Shown here piece by piece: positions 7,921-16,171 of a stretch of DNA of 64,000 nt. Source of the DNA: Jeongeupia sp. HS-3. Its GTDB lineage: Bacteria > Pseudomonadota > Gammaproteobacteria > Burkholderiales > Chitinibacteraceae. The DNA is taken from assembly GCF_015140455.1 (NCBI RefSeq), contig NZ_AP024094.1, positions 372,001-436,000 on the forward strand, written 5' to 3'. The translations under genes and the position numbers were made by a program. Each line of letters starts with the position of its first letter. The stretch's first letter is position 1. The notes under the pieces are model-generated. The model worked only from the letters and a program-made list of their open reading frames with translations, was not told where the DNA came from and did no database searches.

Positions 7921-8613
7921 ATGTCTGACAATCAGCCCACCACCTCGAAACTCGAACTCGCCGAATTCGTCGCGCAGGCGCAGCGCGATTTCGAGCAGGC
8001 CAGCCGCGTGCTGCGCGACACCCGCACGCTGTCGGCAACGAACACCTTCCAGGCGATCACCCGCGTGCCCGGGCAGGCTGCGCTGGTGGTGCAGTCGGCG
8101 CCGGGGCCGTGGGACGAGAAGGGCGCCGAGCCGGCGGTGATCCGCATCGACGGCACGCCGGTGTCGGGCAACGGCCGGCAGGGCGCAGGTGGCGCCCGCT
8201 ACGGCCGGATCTTCGCGCAGCGCCCGGAGATCAATACCGTCATCCACGTGCACACGCCGTATCTGGGCGGCTGGGCCAGCGCCCACCGGGTGTTGCCGAT
8301 CCGCTATGCGCCGGCGCAACGGGTGACGCTGGCGCGCGAGATTCCGGTCTACATCGACCGCCGCCCGGCCGAGGCGAGCTTCATCCTCGACCGGATCGCT
8401 GAGAACCCGCATACGCCGGCCATTCTCGAAGCCAACGGCGGCGCAACATTCTGGGGCAAGAGCATCCTCGCCGTGTCGCAGTACATCCTGCTGCTCGAAG
8501 AAGCCGCCTACTTCCAGGGGCTGGCCGAGCAGCTCGGCGGCGGCAAGGAATTCGGCCCCGGCGTGCTCGAACAGCAGTGGCGCATGGGTGGCTTGTACCC
8601 GGCAGCGGCCTGA
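7921..8613 (+). CDS. Class II aldolase/adducin-like protein with altered active site
   Basis: 230 residues from the ATG at 7921; an adjacent ATG at 7918 would be only one base from AGGAGA (7911-7916). It has the class II aldolase/adducin fold signature (NTFQAITRVPG, then RYGRIFAQRPEINTVIHVHTPY). The His-x-His metal pair is kept, but the usual PSSE segment carrying the catalytic Glu is replaced by RQGAGG, and the NHG segment carrying the third metal-binding His reads ANGGATFWGKS. It is therefore unlikely to be a standard fuculose- or ribulose-phosphate aldolase. As last gene of the organosulfur operon it may process the carbon part of the substrate, which is speculation. Confidence 0.82.
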   Translation: MSDNQPTTSKLELAEFVAQAQRDFEQASRVLRDTRTLSATNTFQAITRVPGQAALVVQSAPGPWDEKGAEPAVIRIDGTPVSGNGRQGAGGARYGRIFAQRPEINTVIHVHTPYLGGWASAHRVLPIRYAPAQRVTLAREIPVYIDRRPAEASFILDRIAENPHTPAILEANGGATFWGKSILAVSQYILLLEEAAYFQGLAEQLGGGKEFGPGVLEQQWRMGGLYPAAA

Positions 8614-8619
8614 TCCGGC

Positions 8620-9123
8620 TCAGTCGGCGGTGTCGAACAATCCGCCGCCGGCTTCCAGCGCCAGCAGCATCCGTTTGGCCTGCAGCCCGCCGGCAAAGCC
8701 GGTCAGCTGCCCCGATGCGCCGACGACCCGGTGACACGGCGCGATGATCGAAATCGGGTTCCGGCCGTTGGCCGCGCCGACGGCACGCACGGCCCTGACG
8801 TTGCCGATCTGTCTGGCGATGTCCAGATAGCTGCGCGTTTCGCCGAATGGAATCGTCAGCAGCGCCGCCCAGACCTGCTGCTGGAAGGCGGTACCGCTGA
8901 ACGACAGCGCAATCTCGAAACGGGTGCGCCGGCCGTCGAAGTATTCGCCGAGCTGGCGCGTTGTTTCGATCAGCACCGGTTGCTCGCGGTCCTCGGTCAT
9001 TGCGCCGAGCGGCACCCGTCCGGGCTTGTCGTTCTCCCACAGGATGGCAACGAGGGCCGCGTCGTCGGCAACGAGCTTGAGCTTGCCGAGCGGCGAGTCG
9101 ATGTACGCATACTGGTACGACAT
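8620..9123 (-). CDS. ogt: Methylated-DNA--[protein]-cysteine S-methyltransferase
   Basis: 167 residues. The start at 9123 gives MSYQYAYIDSPLGKLKLV, the usual N-terminus of Ogt-type proteins, with GGGA about seven bases upstream; the longer open frame to 9444 is not used. The C-terminal domain has the helix-turn-helix and acceptor site: FQQQVWAALLTIPFGET, then AVGAANGRNPISIIAPCHRV, where Cys of PCHRV takes the alkyl group from O6-alkylguanine. The GLQAKRMLLALE tail is also typical. It repairs alkylation damage in a single-turnover reaction. It converges with the aldolase-like gene, six bases apart. Confidence 0.96.
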   Translation of the reverse strand: MSYQYAYIDSPLGKLKLVADDAALVAILWENDKPGRVPLGAMTEDREQPVLIETTRQLGEYFDGRRTRFEIALSFSGTAFQQQVWAALLTIPFGETRSYLDIARQIGNVRAVRAVGAANGRNPISIIAPCHRVVGASGQLTGFAGGLQAKRMLLALEAGGGLFDTAD

Positions 9124-9299
9124 GTTTGTTCCCGGATGAGGTCGGTGCGCGTTTCGCCACCGGCGAATGTTCGCGTGATGCCAAGCCTTGGCGACGTATT
9201 CGGGTGACTTTACCGCATGGGCATCAAGGGCGTCGCAGCGCCGGCCAGTAGGTTTTGCGGCAAGTCGACGACGCCATACGGCTGGCGTATGGTCCGGGT

Positions 9300-10031
9300 A
9301 TGGATCTCCTGCTTCCTCTGAGTCTGCGCAGCTACGGTGCCGGCGGTGCGTCACACCAGCACACGCACGTCCAGCTGGTGCTGCCGGTGCTTGGCCGGCT
9401 CGACATCGAGGTCGGCGGCAGCGGCGGCCGGCTGGATGTCGCACGCGGTGCCTTCATAGCGCCGGATACCGCCCACGCCCAGTCGGCCGAAGGCGAGAAC
9501 CGCTTTCTGGTGCTCGATTGCGAGGTCGCTGATCTGGGTGACGATGTGGTCGAGCGCTTGCGGCGACAGACCTTTGTGCCCATTTCGGCGGCGACGCGCA
9601 GGCTGATCGAGTTCATCGATCTGGCCTGCCACGACCGCAGCGTGCCGGCCGCCGTGGCGCAACACGGCCTGCCCTTGCTGCTCGCATCGCTCGTGCCGGC
9701 TGCGCCGCAGCCGCGGCGTCTTGATGCCTTGCGCCGGCATGTCGAGGCGAGGCCGGGGGAGGACTGGAGCGTGGCGAGTATGGCCGCCGAAGTCGGGCTG
9801 AGCGCGAGCCGGCTGCATGTATTGTTCCGCGCCGAAACCGGCCAGACGCCGCAGGCCTGGCTGGCCGGCTTGCGGCTGCAGGCGGTGCAGGACGCGCTGC
9901 GCCATTCCGACCGGCCGATCGCGCAACTGGCATTGGATGCCGGCTACGCCGACCAGAGCGCGCTGACCCGCGCGCTGCGCATGGCGACCGGCGAAACGCC
10001 CGCGGCCTTTCGCAAACGCCACCGGCAGTAG
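9300..10031 (+). CDS. AraC-family transcriptional regulator
   Basis: 243 residues from ATG 9300 (an earlier in-frame TTG at 9255 is possible but less likely). The N-terminal cupin-like sensing domain begins with HQHTHVQLVLPVLGRL. The C-terminal part carries two helix-turn-helix motifs (WSVASMAAEVGLSASRLHVL and IAQLALDAGYADQSALTRAL) followed by ATGETPAAFRKRH, the AraC/XylS signature. The target is unknown. It lies divergently from ogt and 81 bases upstream of an EamA-type exporter, which is a plausible target. Confidence 0.92.
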   Translation: MDLLLPLSLRSYGAGGASHQHTHVQLVLPVLGRLDIEVGGSGGRLDVARGAFIAPDTAHAQSAEGENRFLVLDCEVADLGDDVVERLRRQTFVPISAATRRLIEFIDLACHDRSVPAAVAQHGLPLLLASLVPAAPQPRRLDALRRHVEARPGEDWSVASMAAEVGLSASRLHVLFRAETGQTPQAWLAGLRLQAVQDALRHSDRPIAQLALDAGYADQSALTRALRMATGETPAAFRKRHRQ

Positions 10032-10112
10032 TCCCGGTATAAAACGCGCGAGTGCCGGCCAAGACCGGTGCCAAGCGCCCGCTTATGCTTGCCGTCACAG
10101 GAGGAGGGCAGT

Positions 10113-11042
10113 ATGCGCGGACGGATGGTGATCGCGGTGGGCAATGGCGTGGCGGCGGGGGCGCTGTGGGGCGGCGTGTTCCTGGCGCCGCAGGTGCTCG
10201 CCGGCTTCTCGGCGCTGCAGCTGTCGGCGGCCCGCTATCTGGTTTACGGCCTGGCGGCCGCGCTATTGCTGTTGCCGCGCTGGCGCGCGCTGACGCTCGG
10301 CCGCGACGAGTGGCTGGCGCTGCTCGGGCTGGGCCTGCTCGGCAACATCGTCTACTACATCCTGCTGGCGAATGCGGTGCGCTGGGCCGGCGGCGCGGCG
10401 ACGTCGCTGATCATCGGCATGCTGCCGGTCGTCGTCACGCTGGTCGGCGCGCGCGACCATGGCGCGGTGCAGGTGCGCAAGCTGGTCTGGCCGCTGTGTC
10501 TGTGCGTGCTGGGGGTGGGGCTGGTCGGCATCGAGGCCATGCGGGCCGAAACCGGGCTGGCAAGTTCCGGCTTGCGGGCGGCCGGCCTGCTGTGCGCCTT
10601 CGGCGCGCTGGCATCGTGGGCGGTGTATTCGGTCGTCAACAGCCGCTGGCTGGCGCGGCGGCCGGACATTTCCGGGCATGACTGGTCGCTGCTGACCGGG
10701 GTGGTGACCGGCGGGCTGGCCTTGCTGCTGGTGGCGCCGGCATTCGGCGGCCCGCAACAGGGGCATCAGGCGTCGGACTGGCTGTGGTTCTGGAGTGTCA
10801 CCACTGCGGTCGCAATCTGCGCGTCCATCCTCGGCAACGGTCTGTGGAACCGTGTCAGCCGGCTGTTGCCGCTGACGCTGGTCGGCCAGATGATCATCTT
10901 CGAAACGGTGTTCGCGCTGCTCTACGGTTTTCTGTGGGCCCAGCGCCTGCCGACGGTGCTTGAGGCGTCGGCCATCGCCTGCCTGCTGGCCGGCGTGCTC
11001 TGGTGCACCATGGCGCACCGGGACACGCGGGTTTCGGGGTGA
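10113..11042 (+). CDS. EamA/DMT-family transporter
   Basis: 309 residues. ATG 10113 is chosen because a strong GGAGGAGGG site lies at 10100-10107; the frame is open upstream without a ribosome site. Ten hydrophobic helices in two EamA repeats are visible (first repeat GNGVAAGALWGGVFLAPQVL, second starting near GLRAAGLLCAFGALASWAVY). Members export amino acids or other metabolites across the inner membrane. The substrate cannot be assigned. It follows the AraC regulator on the same strand. Confidence 0.9.
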   Translation: MRGRMVIAVGNGVAAGALWGGVFLAPQVLAGFSALQLSAARYLVYGLAAALLLLPRWRALTLGRDEWLALLGLGLLGNIVYYILLANAVRWAGGAATSLIIGMLPVVVTLVGARDHGAVQVRKLVWPLCLCVLGVGLVGIEAMRAETGLASSGLRAAGLLCAFGALASWAVYSVVNSRWLARRPDISGHDWSLLTGVVTGGLALLLVAPAFGGPQQGHQASDWLWFWSVTTAVAICASILGNGLWNRVSRLLPLTLVGQMIIFETVFALLYGFLWAQRLPTVLEASAIACLLAGVLWCTMAHRDTRVSG

Positions 11043-11051
11043 GGCGCCGGG

Positions 11052-11408
11052 TCAGCCCAAGGTGGCGGCGGTGAAGGCGATTTCGATCTGCAGGTCCGGC
11101 GAGGCCAATTCGGCGCGCACGCACGCGCGTGCCGGCGCACTGCCTTCGGGCAGCCATTCGGCCCAGATCTCGTTCAGTACCTTGCGGTTGGCCAGATCGG
11201 GCAGATAGATCGTCACCATCATCAGCCGGCTTTTGTCCGAGCCGATCGCCGCGAGCGTGCGCTCGGCCTGCGCCAGCAGTGCGCGGGTCTGTTCGGCGAA
11301 GCTATCGCCGCTTTCGGGGACTTCGACGAAGCAGGCGATGCGGTTGAAAACCACCGCATCCGACCAGATCGGGGTTGGGTTGAGACGCTGAATGTCTTGA
11401 TTGCTCAT
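11052..11408 (-). CDS. RidA/YjgF-family enamine/imine deaminase
   Basis: 118 residues, within the normal RidA range. The conserved arginine that binds the substrate carboxylate is present in PARACVRAEL near the C-terminus, followed by QIEIAFTAA. RidA proteins hydrolyse reactive enamine/imine intermediates such as 2-aminoacrylate made by PLP enzymes. The N-terminal half (VVFNRIACFVEVPE) departs from the classical YSQA pattern, so it belongs to another Rid subfamily and activity is less certain. It converges tail to tail with the EamA gene, nine bases apart. Confidence 0.88.
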   Translation of the reverse strand: MSNQDIQRLNPTPIWSDAVVFNRIACFVEVPESGDSFAEQTRALLAQAERTLAAIGSDKSRLMMVTIYLPDLANRKVLNEIWAEWLPEGSAPARACVRAELASPDLQIEIAFTAATLG

Positions 11409-11433
11409 GAAGTGCTCCGGTCAAGAAAGAGAC

Positions 11434-11450
11434 GCCGGCCAAAGGCCGGC
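11434..11450 (-). terminator. Hairpin downstream of the CARF nuclease gene
   Basis: Seven-base-pair perfect stem GCCGGCC/GGCCGGC with an AAA/TTT loop, located after the stop of the minus-strand gene at 11483-12607. On the minus strand it is followed by GTCTCTTTCTT, which is only partly T-rich, so it may be a weak terminator. Confidence 0.45.
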
Positions 11451-11482
11451 CATGACCGAATTATGCACCGGCACATTCAAAC

Positions 11483-12607
11483 TTAATGTGCGCTGAGCCA
11501 ATCCTTGAGGTGTTGCCGCAGATCGACGAGATCGTGGCCGCAAACGATTTCGATGTCTTGTTGCTCGGCGCGGTGGATCTCATGATCGGTTGGCCGGCTG
11601 ACACTGACCAGCATTGCCCGGGCGTCCAGTTCGGACAGGTGCGAGACGCTGTCGAGCTTGAACAGCACCTCATTGCCGACACCTCGGCCGATCTGGCGGT
11701 TTTCCGGTTGCTGGGTCTTGCATTCGACCAGATAGAGCTGGTTGTTGCACAGCAAGGCCAGGTCGTATTCGTTTTTGACGCCGTCGTGAGTGACGATCTG
11801 CACGCCACACGCCACATCATGAATGGCGCACTGGCCGATCAGGCTGGCGGCTTCGGCGAACAGCCAGTATTCGAGCCAGCCTCCGTTGAGAAAGCGTAGC
11901 GCCTGTGCATCGCGCAGCTTCAGCTCGCCGCCGTGCAGCAGCGTGATCAGCCCGGCCTGTTCGATCGCCATCAAATAGGGCTGCAGTTCGCGCGGCAGTG
12001 GCGCGGTCAGGCCATTTGCATCGGCGCGAACGACATGCTGCATCAGCGAATACAACTGGCGCGGATCGTTGCTGGCAAACCAGGCCATATGGCGGGCGAG
12101 TTTTTCCAGCGGTGGTTTGCGGTGCTTCAGGTCAAGCGAGGTTTCGATGACGTCGCAGCCGAACAGACCGAAATATCCTTCCAGCGTCAGCCGGTCGGCG
12201 ACGTTGTGGCCTTGCGCCGGCTGCACATTGGGCAGGTGGTTGAGCCAGACCAGCGTATCGCGTTCGGGGTGGATCACGAAGCTGGGCACCTGTCGCAGCA
12301 GCGCGACCTCTTGCGCCAGCGCTGCAAGGATGGGGCTGGCGCCGCTGAGGTTGATCAGCGTCGGCATTGGCGCTTCGTGGATGATTTGTGCCAGCGTGCC
12401 GCGCAGCAGTGATGGCGAATCCTCGCCGGTCAGCTCGATGATGTCGCATTTGATCTGCGCCGCCGCAGCGATGTCGGCAATGTCGGCGGCCGCGTTCAGC
12501 CGGTGGCTGTGTGCGGCGACGGTCATGTGCTGGATGCCGAAGATCCGGTCGAGCGCGGGGGTGAGGATGTCGGAGTGGACGGTATCGATGGGGCAGAGCA
12601 GATGCAT
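11483..12607 (-). CDS. Card1/Can2-like CARF-domain nuclease (DUF1887 family), stand-alone
   Basis: 374 residues. The N-terminal ~150 residues form a Rossmann-like CARF-type region starting MHLLCPIDTVHSDILTPALD. A linker/winged-helix region follows. The C-terminal PD-(D/E)xK nuclease has GGWLEYW (Glu246), NEYDLAL (Asp282) and LVECKTQ (Glu295, Lys297). This architecture matches DUF1887 proteins, including Card1/Can2, which are activated by cyclic oligoadenylate from type III CRISPR, and V. cholerae VC1899. The loop that usually reads TGGTK in the CARF domain here reads LSGASP, so ligand binding may differ. No CRISPR array or cas gene is in the window. Function is inferred as regulated DNA/RNA cleavage in defence or stress. 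Confidence 0.85.
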   Translation of the reverse strand: MHLLCPIDTVHSDILTPALDRIFGIQHMTVAAHSHRLNAAADIADIAAAAQIKCDIIELTGEDSPSLLRGTLAQIIHEAPMPTLINLSGASPILAALAQEVALLRQVPSFVIHPERDTLVWLNHLPNVQPAQGHNVADRLTLEGYFGLFGCDVIETSLDLKHRKPPLEKLARHMAWFASNDPRQLYSLMQHVVRADANGLTAPLPRELQPYLMAIEQAGLITLLHGGELKLRDAQALRFLNGGWLEYWLFAEAASLIGQCAIHDVACGVQIVTHDGVKNEYDLALLCNNQLYLVECKTQQPENRQIGRGVGNEVLFKLDSVSHLSELDARAMLVSVSRPTDHEIHRAEQQDIEIVCGHDLVDLRQHLKDWLSAH

Positions 12608-12694
12608 GGTGGATCCGTACGAAGCGGCGAATGGCCGAGTCTAGCAGCGAAGCGCCGGCATGCATTGCCTTGCCGTGCGGATGTTGTAGTCAGT

Positions 12695-12724
12695 CTGCAG
12701 CGGCGCGTTGGCGTGCCGCTGCAG
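12695..12724 (-). terminator. GC-rich hairpin after the patatin gene
   Basis: Ten-base-pair perfect stem CTGCAGCGGC/GCCGCTGCAG with a ten-base spacer, lying just past the stop of the minus-strand patatin gene. There is no T-run after it on either strand, so it may be a stabilising 3' hairpin or a Rho-aided terminator. Confidence 0.4.
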
Positions 12725-12731
12725 GCCCGGA

Positions 12732-13832
12732 TCAGCCGAGCTCGAGCGCGCTCATGCGCCCGTTGAGAAACTGCCGCGCTTGCGATTCGCCATCACGAAT
12801 CAGCCGGCCCAGATTTTCCGGGCTGCGATCCAGTTTGCTCTCGTAATCGAGATCGTCCTGCAAGGCTTGCGACATTTCGATAAACGGAATGTGATAGGGC
12901 TGCGCCGGTTCATTCTCGAAGCAGCGCGGGATCAGCACCGGTTCGGTGATCTGGAACTGGTTGAGGAAATCGGTGTTGAATGCGCCGCGCCGCAACAAGT
13001 CGTTCAGGAAGCCGATGCTGTTCAATTGATGAAACAGCGACATATTGCCGACCATCTCGTTGCGCCGATCAAGGATCTGCTCGGGTGCCCGCGGCACCGT
13101 GTTGCAACCGGTCGGGTTGATCTTGATGACCCAGATTTCGTCGGGCAGGTTGTCGGCGCCGACAAAGGCGGCTTTGGCCAGCTCGTCGACCGGCGGATTA
13201 TCGGAAAACAGCCCGTCCCAGTAGGCGCCACCATCGAACTCGACCGCAGGGAAAAGGTTGGGCACCGCGCATGACGACAGCAGATGCTCGATGCGGATGG
13301 ATTGTTCGCGCGAATTGAATTTGACCTGCTGGCCGGACAGGATTTCGGCGGCGCCCAGCAGCAGCGCCGGCAGATCGGGACGCGGCCCGCTGGCGGCCAG
13401 TTCGTCGAAATCGATGTGCTTGCTCAGCAGCGCATGAAAATCGGTGAAGTGCGGCCGCAATTGCGAGGTGGACAGACTCATCATCGTCTGCAGCAGCGGC
13501 GAGTACGGGCTGAAATTGAACTGCGGCAACTGGCCCCTGTTGGTGGCACGCAGCGATTCGGTGATGTAGTGGTTGAAATGCTCCTCGGCTTGCGTCTGCG
13601 CGGTGTTGTCGGCCCAGAGCGCCATCATCCGGCCCGGGACGTCGTCGTCGCCTTTCAGCAGCGCGTACCAGACCAGCGCAGCGCACAAGGCGCCGCCGGA
13701 GGTGCCGCTGATGCTGGTCAGGCGGAAATGCTCGCCGAAGCCGTTGTCGTACAGTGCCTTCAGCGCGCCGGCGGTGAAGGCGGTCTGGCTGCCGCCACCC
13801 TGGCAGGCGATGGCGATTTTTCGTTTTGTCAT
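12732..13832 (-). CDS. Patatin-like phospholipase family protein
   Basis: 366 residues. It has the patatin oxyanion motif QGGGSQ near residue 11, the nucleophile elbow GTSGG (Ser45) and the catalytic Asp motif WDGLFSDNPP, so the Ser-Asp dyad is intact. A ribosome site GGGAGA precedes the ATG at 13832. No signal peptide is present, so it acts in the cytoplasm as a lipase/esterase-type hydrolase. It lies 46 bases downstream of the 3-hydroxybutyrate dehydrogenase gene on the same strand and is probably co-transcribed. This suggests work on polyhydroxybutyrate granules or on lipids linked to them, an inference from context. Confidence 0.9.
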   Translation of the reverse strand: MTKRKIAIACQGGGSQTAFTAGALKALYDNGFGEHFRLTSISGTSGGALCAALVWYALLKGDDDVPGRMMALWADNTAQTQAEEHFNHYITESLRATNRGQLPQFNFSPYSPLLQTMMSLSTSQLRPHFTDFHALLSKHIDFDELAASGPRPDLPALLLGAAEILSGQQVKFNSREQSIRIEHLLSSCAVPNLFPAVEFDGGAYWDGLFSDNPPVDELAKAAFVGADNLPDEIWVIKINPTGCNTVPRAPEQILDRRNEMVGNMSLFHQLNSIGFLNDLLRRGAFNTDFLNQFQITEPVLIPRCFENEPAQPYHIPFIEMSQALQDDLDYESKLDRSPENLGRLIRDGESQARQFLNGRMSALELG

Positions 13833-13878
13833 GATTTCTCCCTGATGTTTTTATATTGGGCGGTCTATCGTTTGCCGA

Positions 13879-14661
13879 TCAATGCGCCGTCCAGCCGCCG
13901 TCCACCGGCAGTGCGGTGCCGGTGAGCGATTTGGCGCCGTCGCTGCACAGGAACACGGCGAGCGCGCCCAGTTCGTCGACCTCGACAAAGCGCTTGGTCG
14001 CCTGCGAGGCCAGCAACACATCGCGGATGACTGCTTCTTCGCTGATGCCGCGCGCTTTGGCGGTATCGGGAATCTGCTTTTGTACCAGCGGCGTCATCAC
14101 ATAGCCGGGGCAGATGGCATTGGCGGTGATGCCGTACTCGGCCAGTTCGAGCGCAACGGTCTTGGTCAGCCCGAGCACGCCGTGCTTGGAGGCGACATAG
14201 GCCGATTTGAACGGCGATGCCACCAGTGCATGCGCCGAGGCGATATTGATGATCCGGCCCCAGCCGCGTGCCTTCATGCCCGGCACCGCGAGGCGGATGG
14301 CGTGAAAGGCCGCGCTCAGGTTGAGCGCGATGATCAGGTCCCATTTCTCCGGCGGGAAATCCTCGATCGGCGAGACATGTTGCACGCCGGCGTTGTTGAC
14401 GAGGATGTCGAGCCGGCCGTGCTCGGTCTCGACCTTGGCGATCAGCTCGGCCACCGCATCGGCACGGCTCAGATCGGCGCCGATGAAGCTGATGCTGGCG
14501 CCGGTATCGGCGGCCAGTTGCGCGCGCGTTGCTTCGATCTCTTCGGGTTTGCCCAAACCGTTGAGCACCACCGTGGCGCCTTCGCGGGCGAAGGCATGGG
14601 CGATACCCAGGCCGATGCCGCTGGTCGATCCGGTCACCAGTGCGACTTTTCCTTTGAGCAT
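13879..14661 (-). CDS. bdhA: D-3-hydroxybutyrate dehydrogenase (SDR family)
   Basis: 260 residues, the usual size. ATG 14661 is chosen for the AAGGA site seven bases upstream; the frame extends to 14706 without support. It has the NAD-binding TGSTSGIG motif, NNAG at about residue 90, the catalytic Ser (IASAHALVAS) and the Tyr-x3-Lys pair (AYVASKHG). The segment VQHVSPIEDFPPEKWD is characteristic of 3-hydroxybutyrate dehydrogenases, which interconvert 3-hydroxybutyrate and acetoacetate during polyhydroxybutyrate use. It is the first gene of a probable two-gene unit with the patatin gene. Confidence 0.93.
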   Translation of the reverse strand: MLKGKVALVTGSTSGIGLGIAHAFAREGATVVLNGLGKPEEIEATRAQLAADTGASISFIGADLSRADAVAELIAKVETEHGRLDILVNNAGVQHVSPIEDFPPEKWDLIIALNLSAAFHAIRLAVPGMKARGWGRIINIASAHALVASPFKSAYVASKHGVLGLTKTVALELAEYGITANAICPGYVMTPLVQKQIPDTAKARGISEEAVIRDVLLASQATKRFVEVDELGALAVFLCSDGAKSLTGTALPVDGGWTAH

Positions 14662-14827
14662 GAATCGTCCTTCATGATTGAGTGGGGTACTGCAGCGGTA
14701 TAGCACCGAATCATGTCACCTGAGTGCTGGCTATTATGGCGATGACATCATCGGTAATGTAAAGCGGGCATTGGTCTGCGTGCGCCGCGCTGTTATCGTT
14801 AGGGTTGATTCAACGATTCGAGCCGTG

Positions 14828-16123
14828 ATGTCATCGGACACATTTACCGCCGCGCTCTACGCCCAGCGCGAAGCCGAAAAAAGGCAGCGCCTGCAGCGAT
14901 CCCGCGCCGGCGCAACCGGTTTGCTGCTGTTGATGGCGGCCTTGGCGCTGCTGGCCTTGCTGGTGGGCGGCGGCCGTGGTGGCTGGGGTTATCTTGCGGC
15001 GTTTGCCGAGGCGGCGGTCATCGGTGGGCTGGCCGACTGGTTTGCGATCACCGCACTGTTCAAGCATCCGATGGGGCTGCCGATTCCGCACACGGCGATC
15101 GTGCCGCAGAACAAGGCGCGGATCGCCGATAGCCTCGGGCAATTCATCGAAACGCACTTCCTTCTGCCCGATGTGCTGGCCAAGCGCATCGATGCGTTCA
15201 ATCCGGCGCGGCGGCTGGCGGTATGGCTGGCGCGGCCCAACAATGGCCGGCAGCTGACCGAACAGGGGACGCAGTTCTTTCGTTTTTTGCTCGACATGCT
15301 CGACGATTCCAAAATGAGCCTGCTGGTGCGCGATCTGGCGCTGAAGCAGCTGGCACAGATTGATCTCGCCGGTCGCATCGCCGCGCTGCTGCGGATCGTT
15401 CGCAAGGCCGATGGCCATCAGCAGGTGTTCGAGAGTGTGGTGCGCACCGCGCTGGCGCGGCTGGATACACCGCAAACGCAAGATTATCTGGCCACGCTGA
15501 TCGCCAATGAATTCAATGTGCTGCGCTGGGTGGCGCTGGATGAAGCGGGCGGCCGCTATCTGGCGCGCAAGCTGATTGCGGCCAGCTCGCACGAGCTGGA
15601 ACGCGCACTGGCGGATCATGAACACCCGCTGCGGCTGGCCTTCGATACCCAGCTAACCGACTGGATGAGCGCGCTCGAACATGATCCGCAGACACGCCAG
15701 CAACTGGCTGCGTGGCAACGATCCTTGCTGGATGATTCGCGCTTGCAGCAGGGGCTGGACGGGCTGTGGCGCGACGTACTCGGCTGGCTGCGTAATGACC
15801 TGGAGCGCGATGATTCGCAGATTCGCGCCAAATTGGGCGGCGCGGTCAAGCAGCTCGGGCGGCGCCTGCGCGACGATGTGGTTTTTGCCGACTGGCTCAA
15901 TCTGCGTTTGCGCACCTTCGCCGCGCAATCGTTGACGCGCTACCGCAGTGAAATCGGCATATTCATCGCCGATCAGCTCAAGGCGTGGGATGACAAGGTG
16001 CTGGCCGACCGGCTGGAAACCAATGTCGGCATTGATCTGCAGTTCATTCGCGTCAACGGCACGCTGGTGGGCGGCCTGATCGGCCTGCTGATCTATGCCG
16101 TGCGGCAGTTTGCCGGCCTGTGA
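14828..16123 (+). CDS. DUF445 family membrane protein
   Basis: 431 residues from ATG 14828; the open frame begins earlier at 14678 but that part overlaps the divergent bdhA promoter. It has an N-terminal hydrophobic helix (GLLLLMAALALLALLVG), the DUF445 signature GGLADWFAITALFKHPMGLP-IPHTAIVP, a long helical cytoplasmic-like region and a C-terminal membrane helix (LVGGLIGLLIYAVRQ). This is the layout of E. coli YjiN. The biochemical role of this family is not known to me. It is divergent from bdhA. Confidence 0.9.
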   Translation: MSSDTFTAALYAQREAEKRQRLQRSRAGATGLLLLMAALALLALLVGGGRGGWGYLAAFAEAAVIGGLADWFAITALFKHPMGLPIPHTAIVPQNKARIADSLGQFIETHFLLPDVLAKRIDAFNPARRLAVWLARPNNGRQLTEQGTQFFRFLLDMLDDSKMSLLVRDLALKQLAQIDLAGRIAALLRIVRKADGHQQVFESVVRTALARLDTPQTQDYLATLIANEFNVLRWVALDEAGGRYLARKLIAASSHELERALADHEHPLRLAFDTQLTDWMSALEHDPQTRQQLAAWQRSLLDDSRLQQGLDGLWRDVLGWLRNDLERDDSQIRAKLGGAVKQLGRRLRDDVVFADWLNLRLRTFAAQSLTRYRSEIGIFIADQLKAWDDKVLADRLETNVGIDLQFIRVNGTLVGGLIGLLIYAVRQFAGL

Positions 16124-16171
16124 GCCGCTGGCTGTTTTCTTATACATGTATGGATTCAGGAAGGTTTTGCG

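Noticed and set aside
11461-11820. A second minus-strand frame inside the CARF nuclease gene
   Set aside because: It is a frame-shifted shadow of the nuclease domain; the 374-residue frame carries all motifs without a break.
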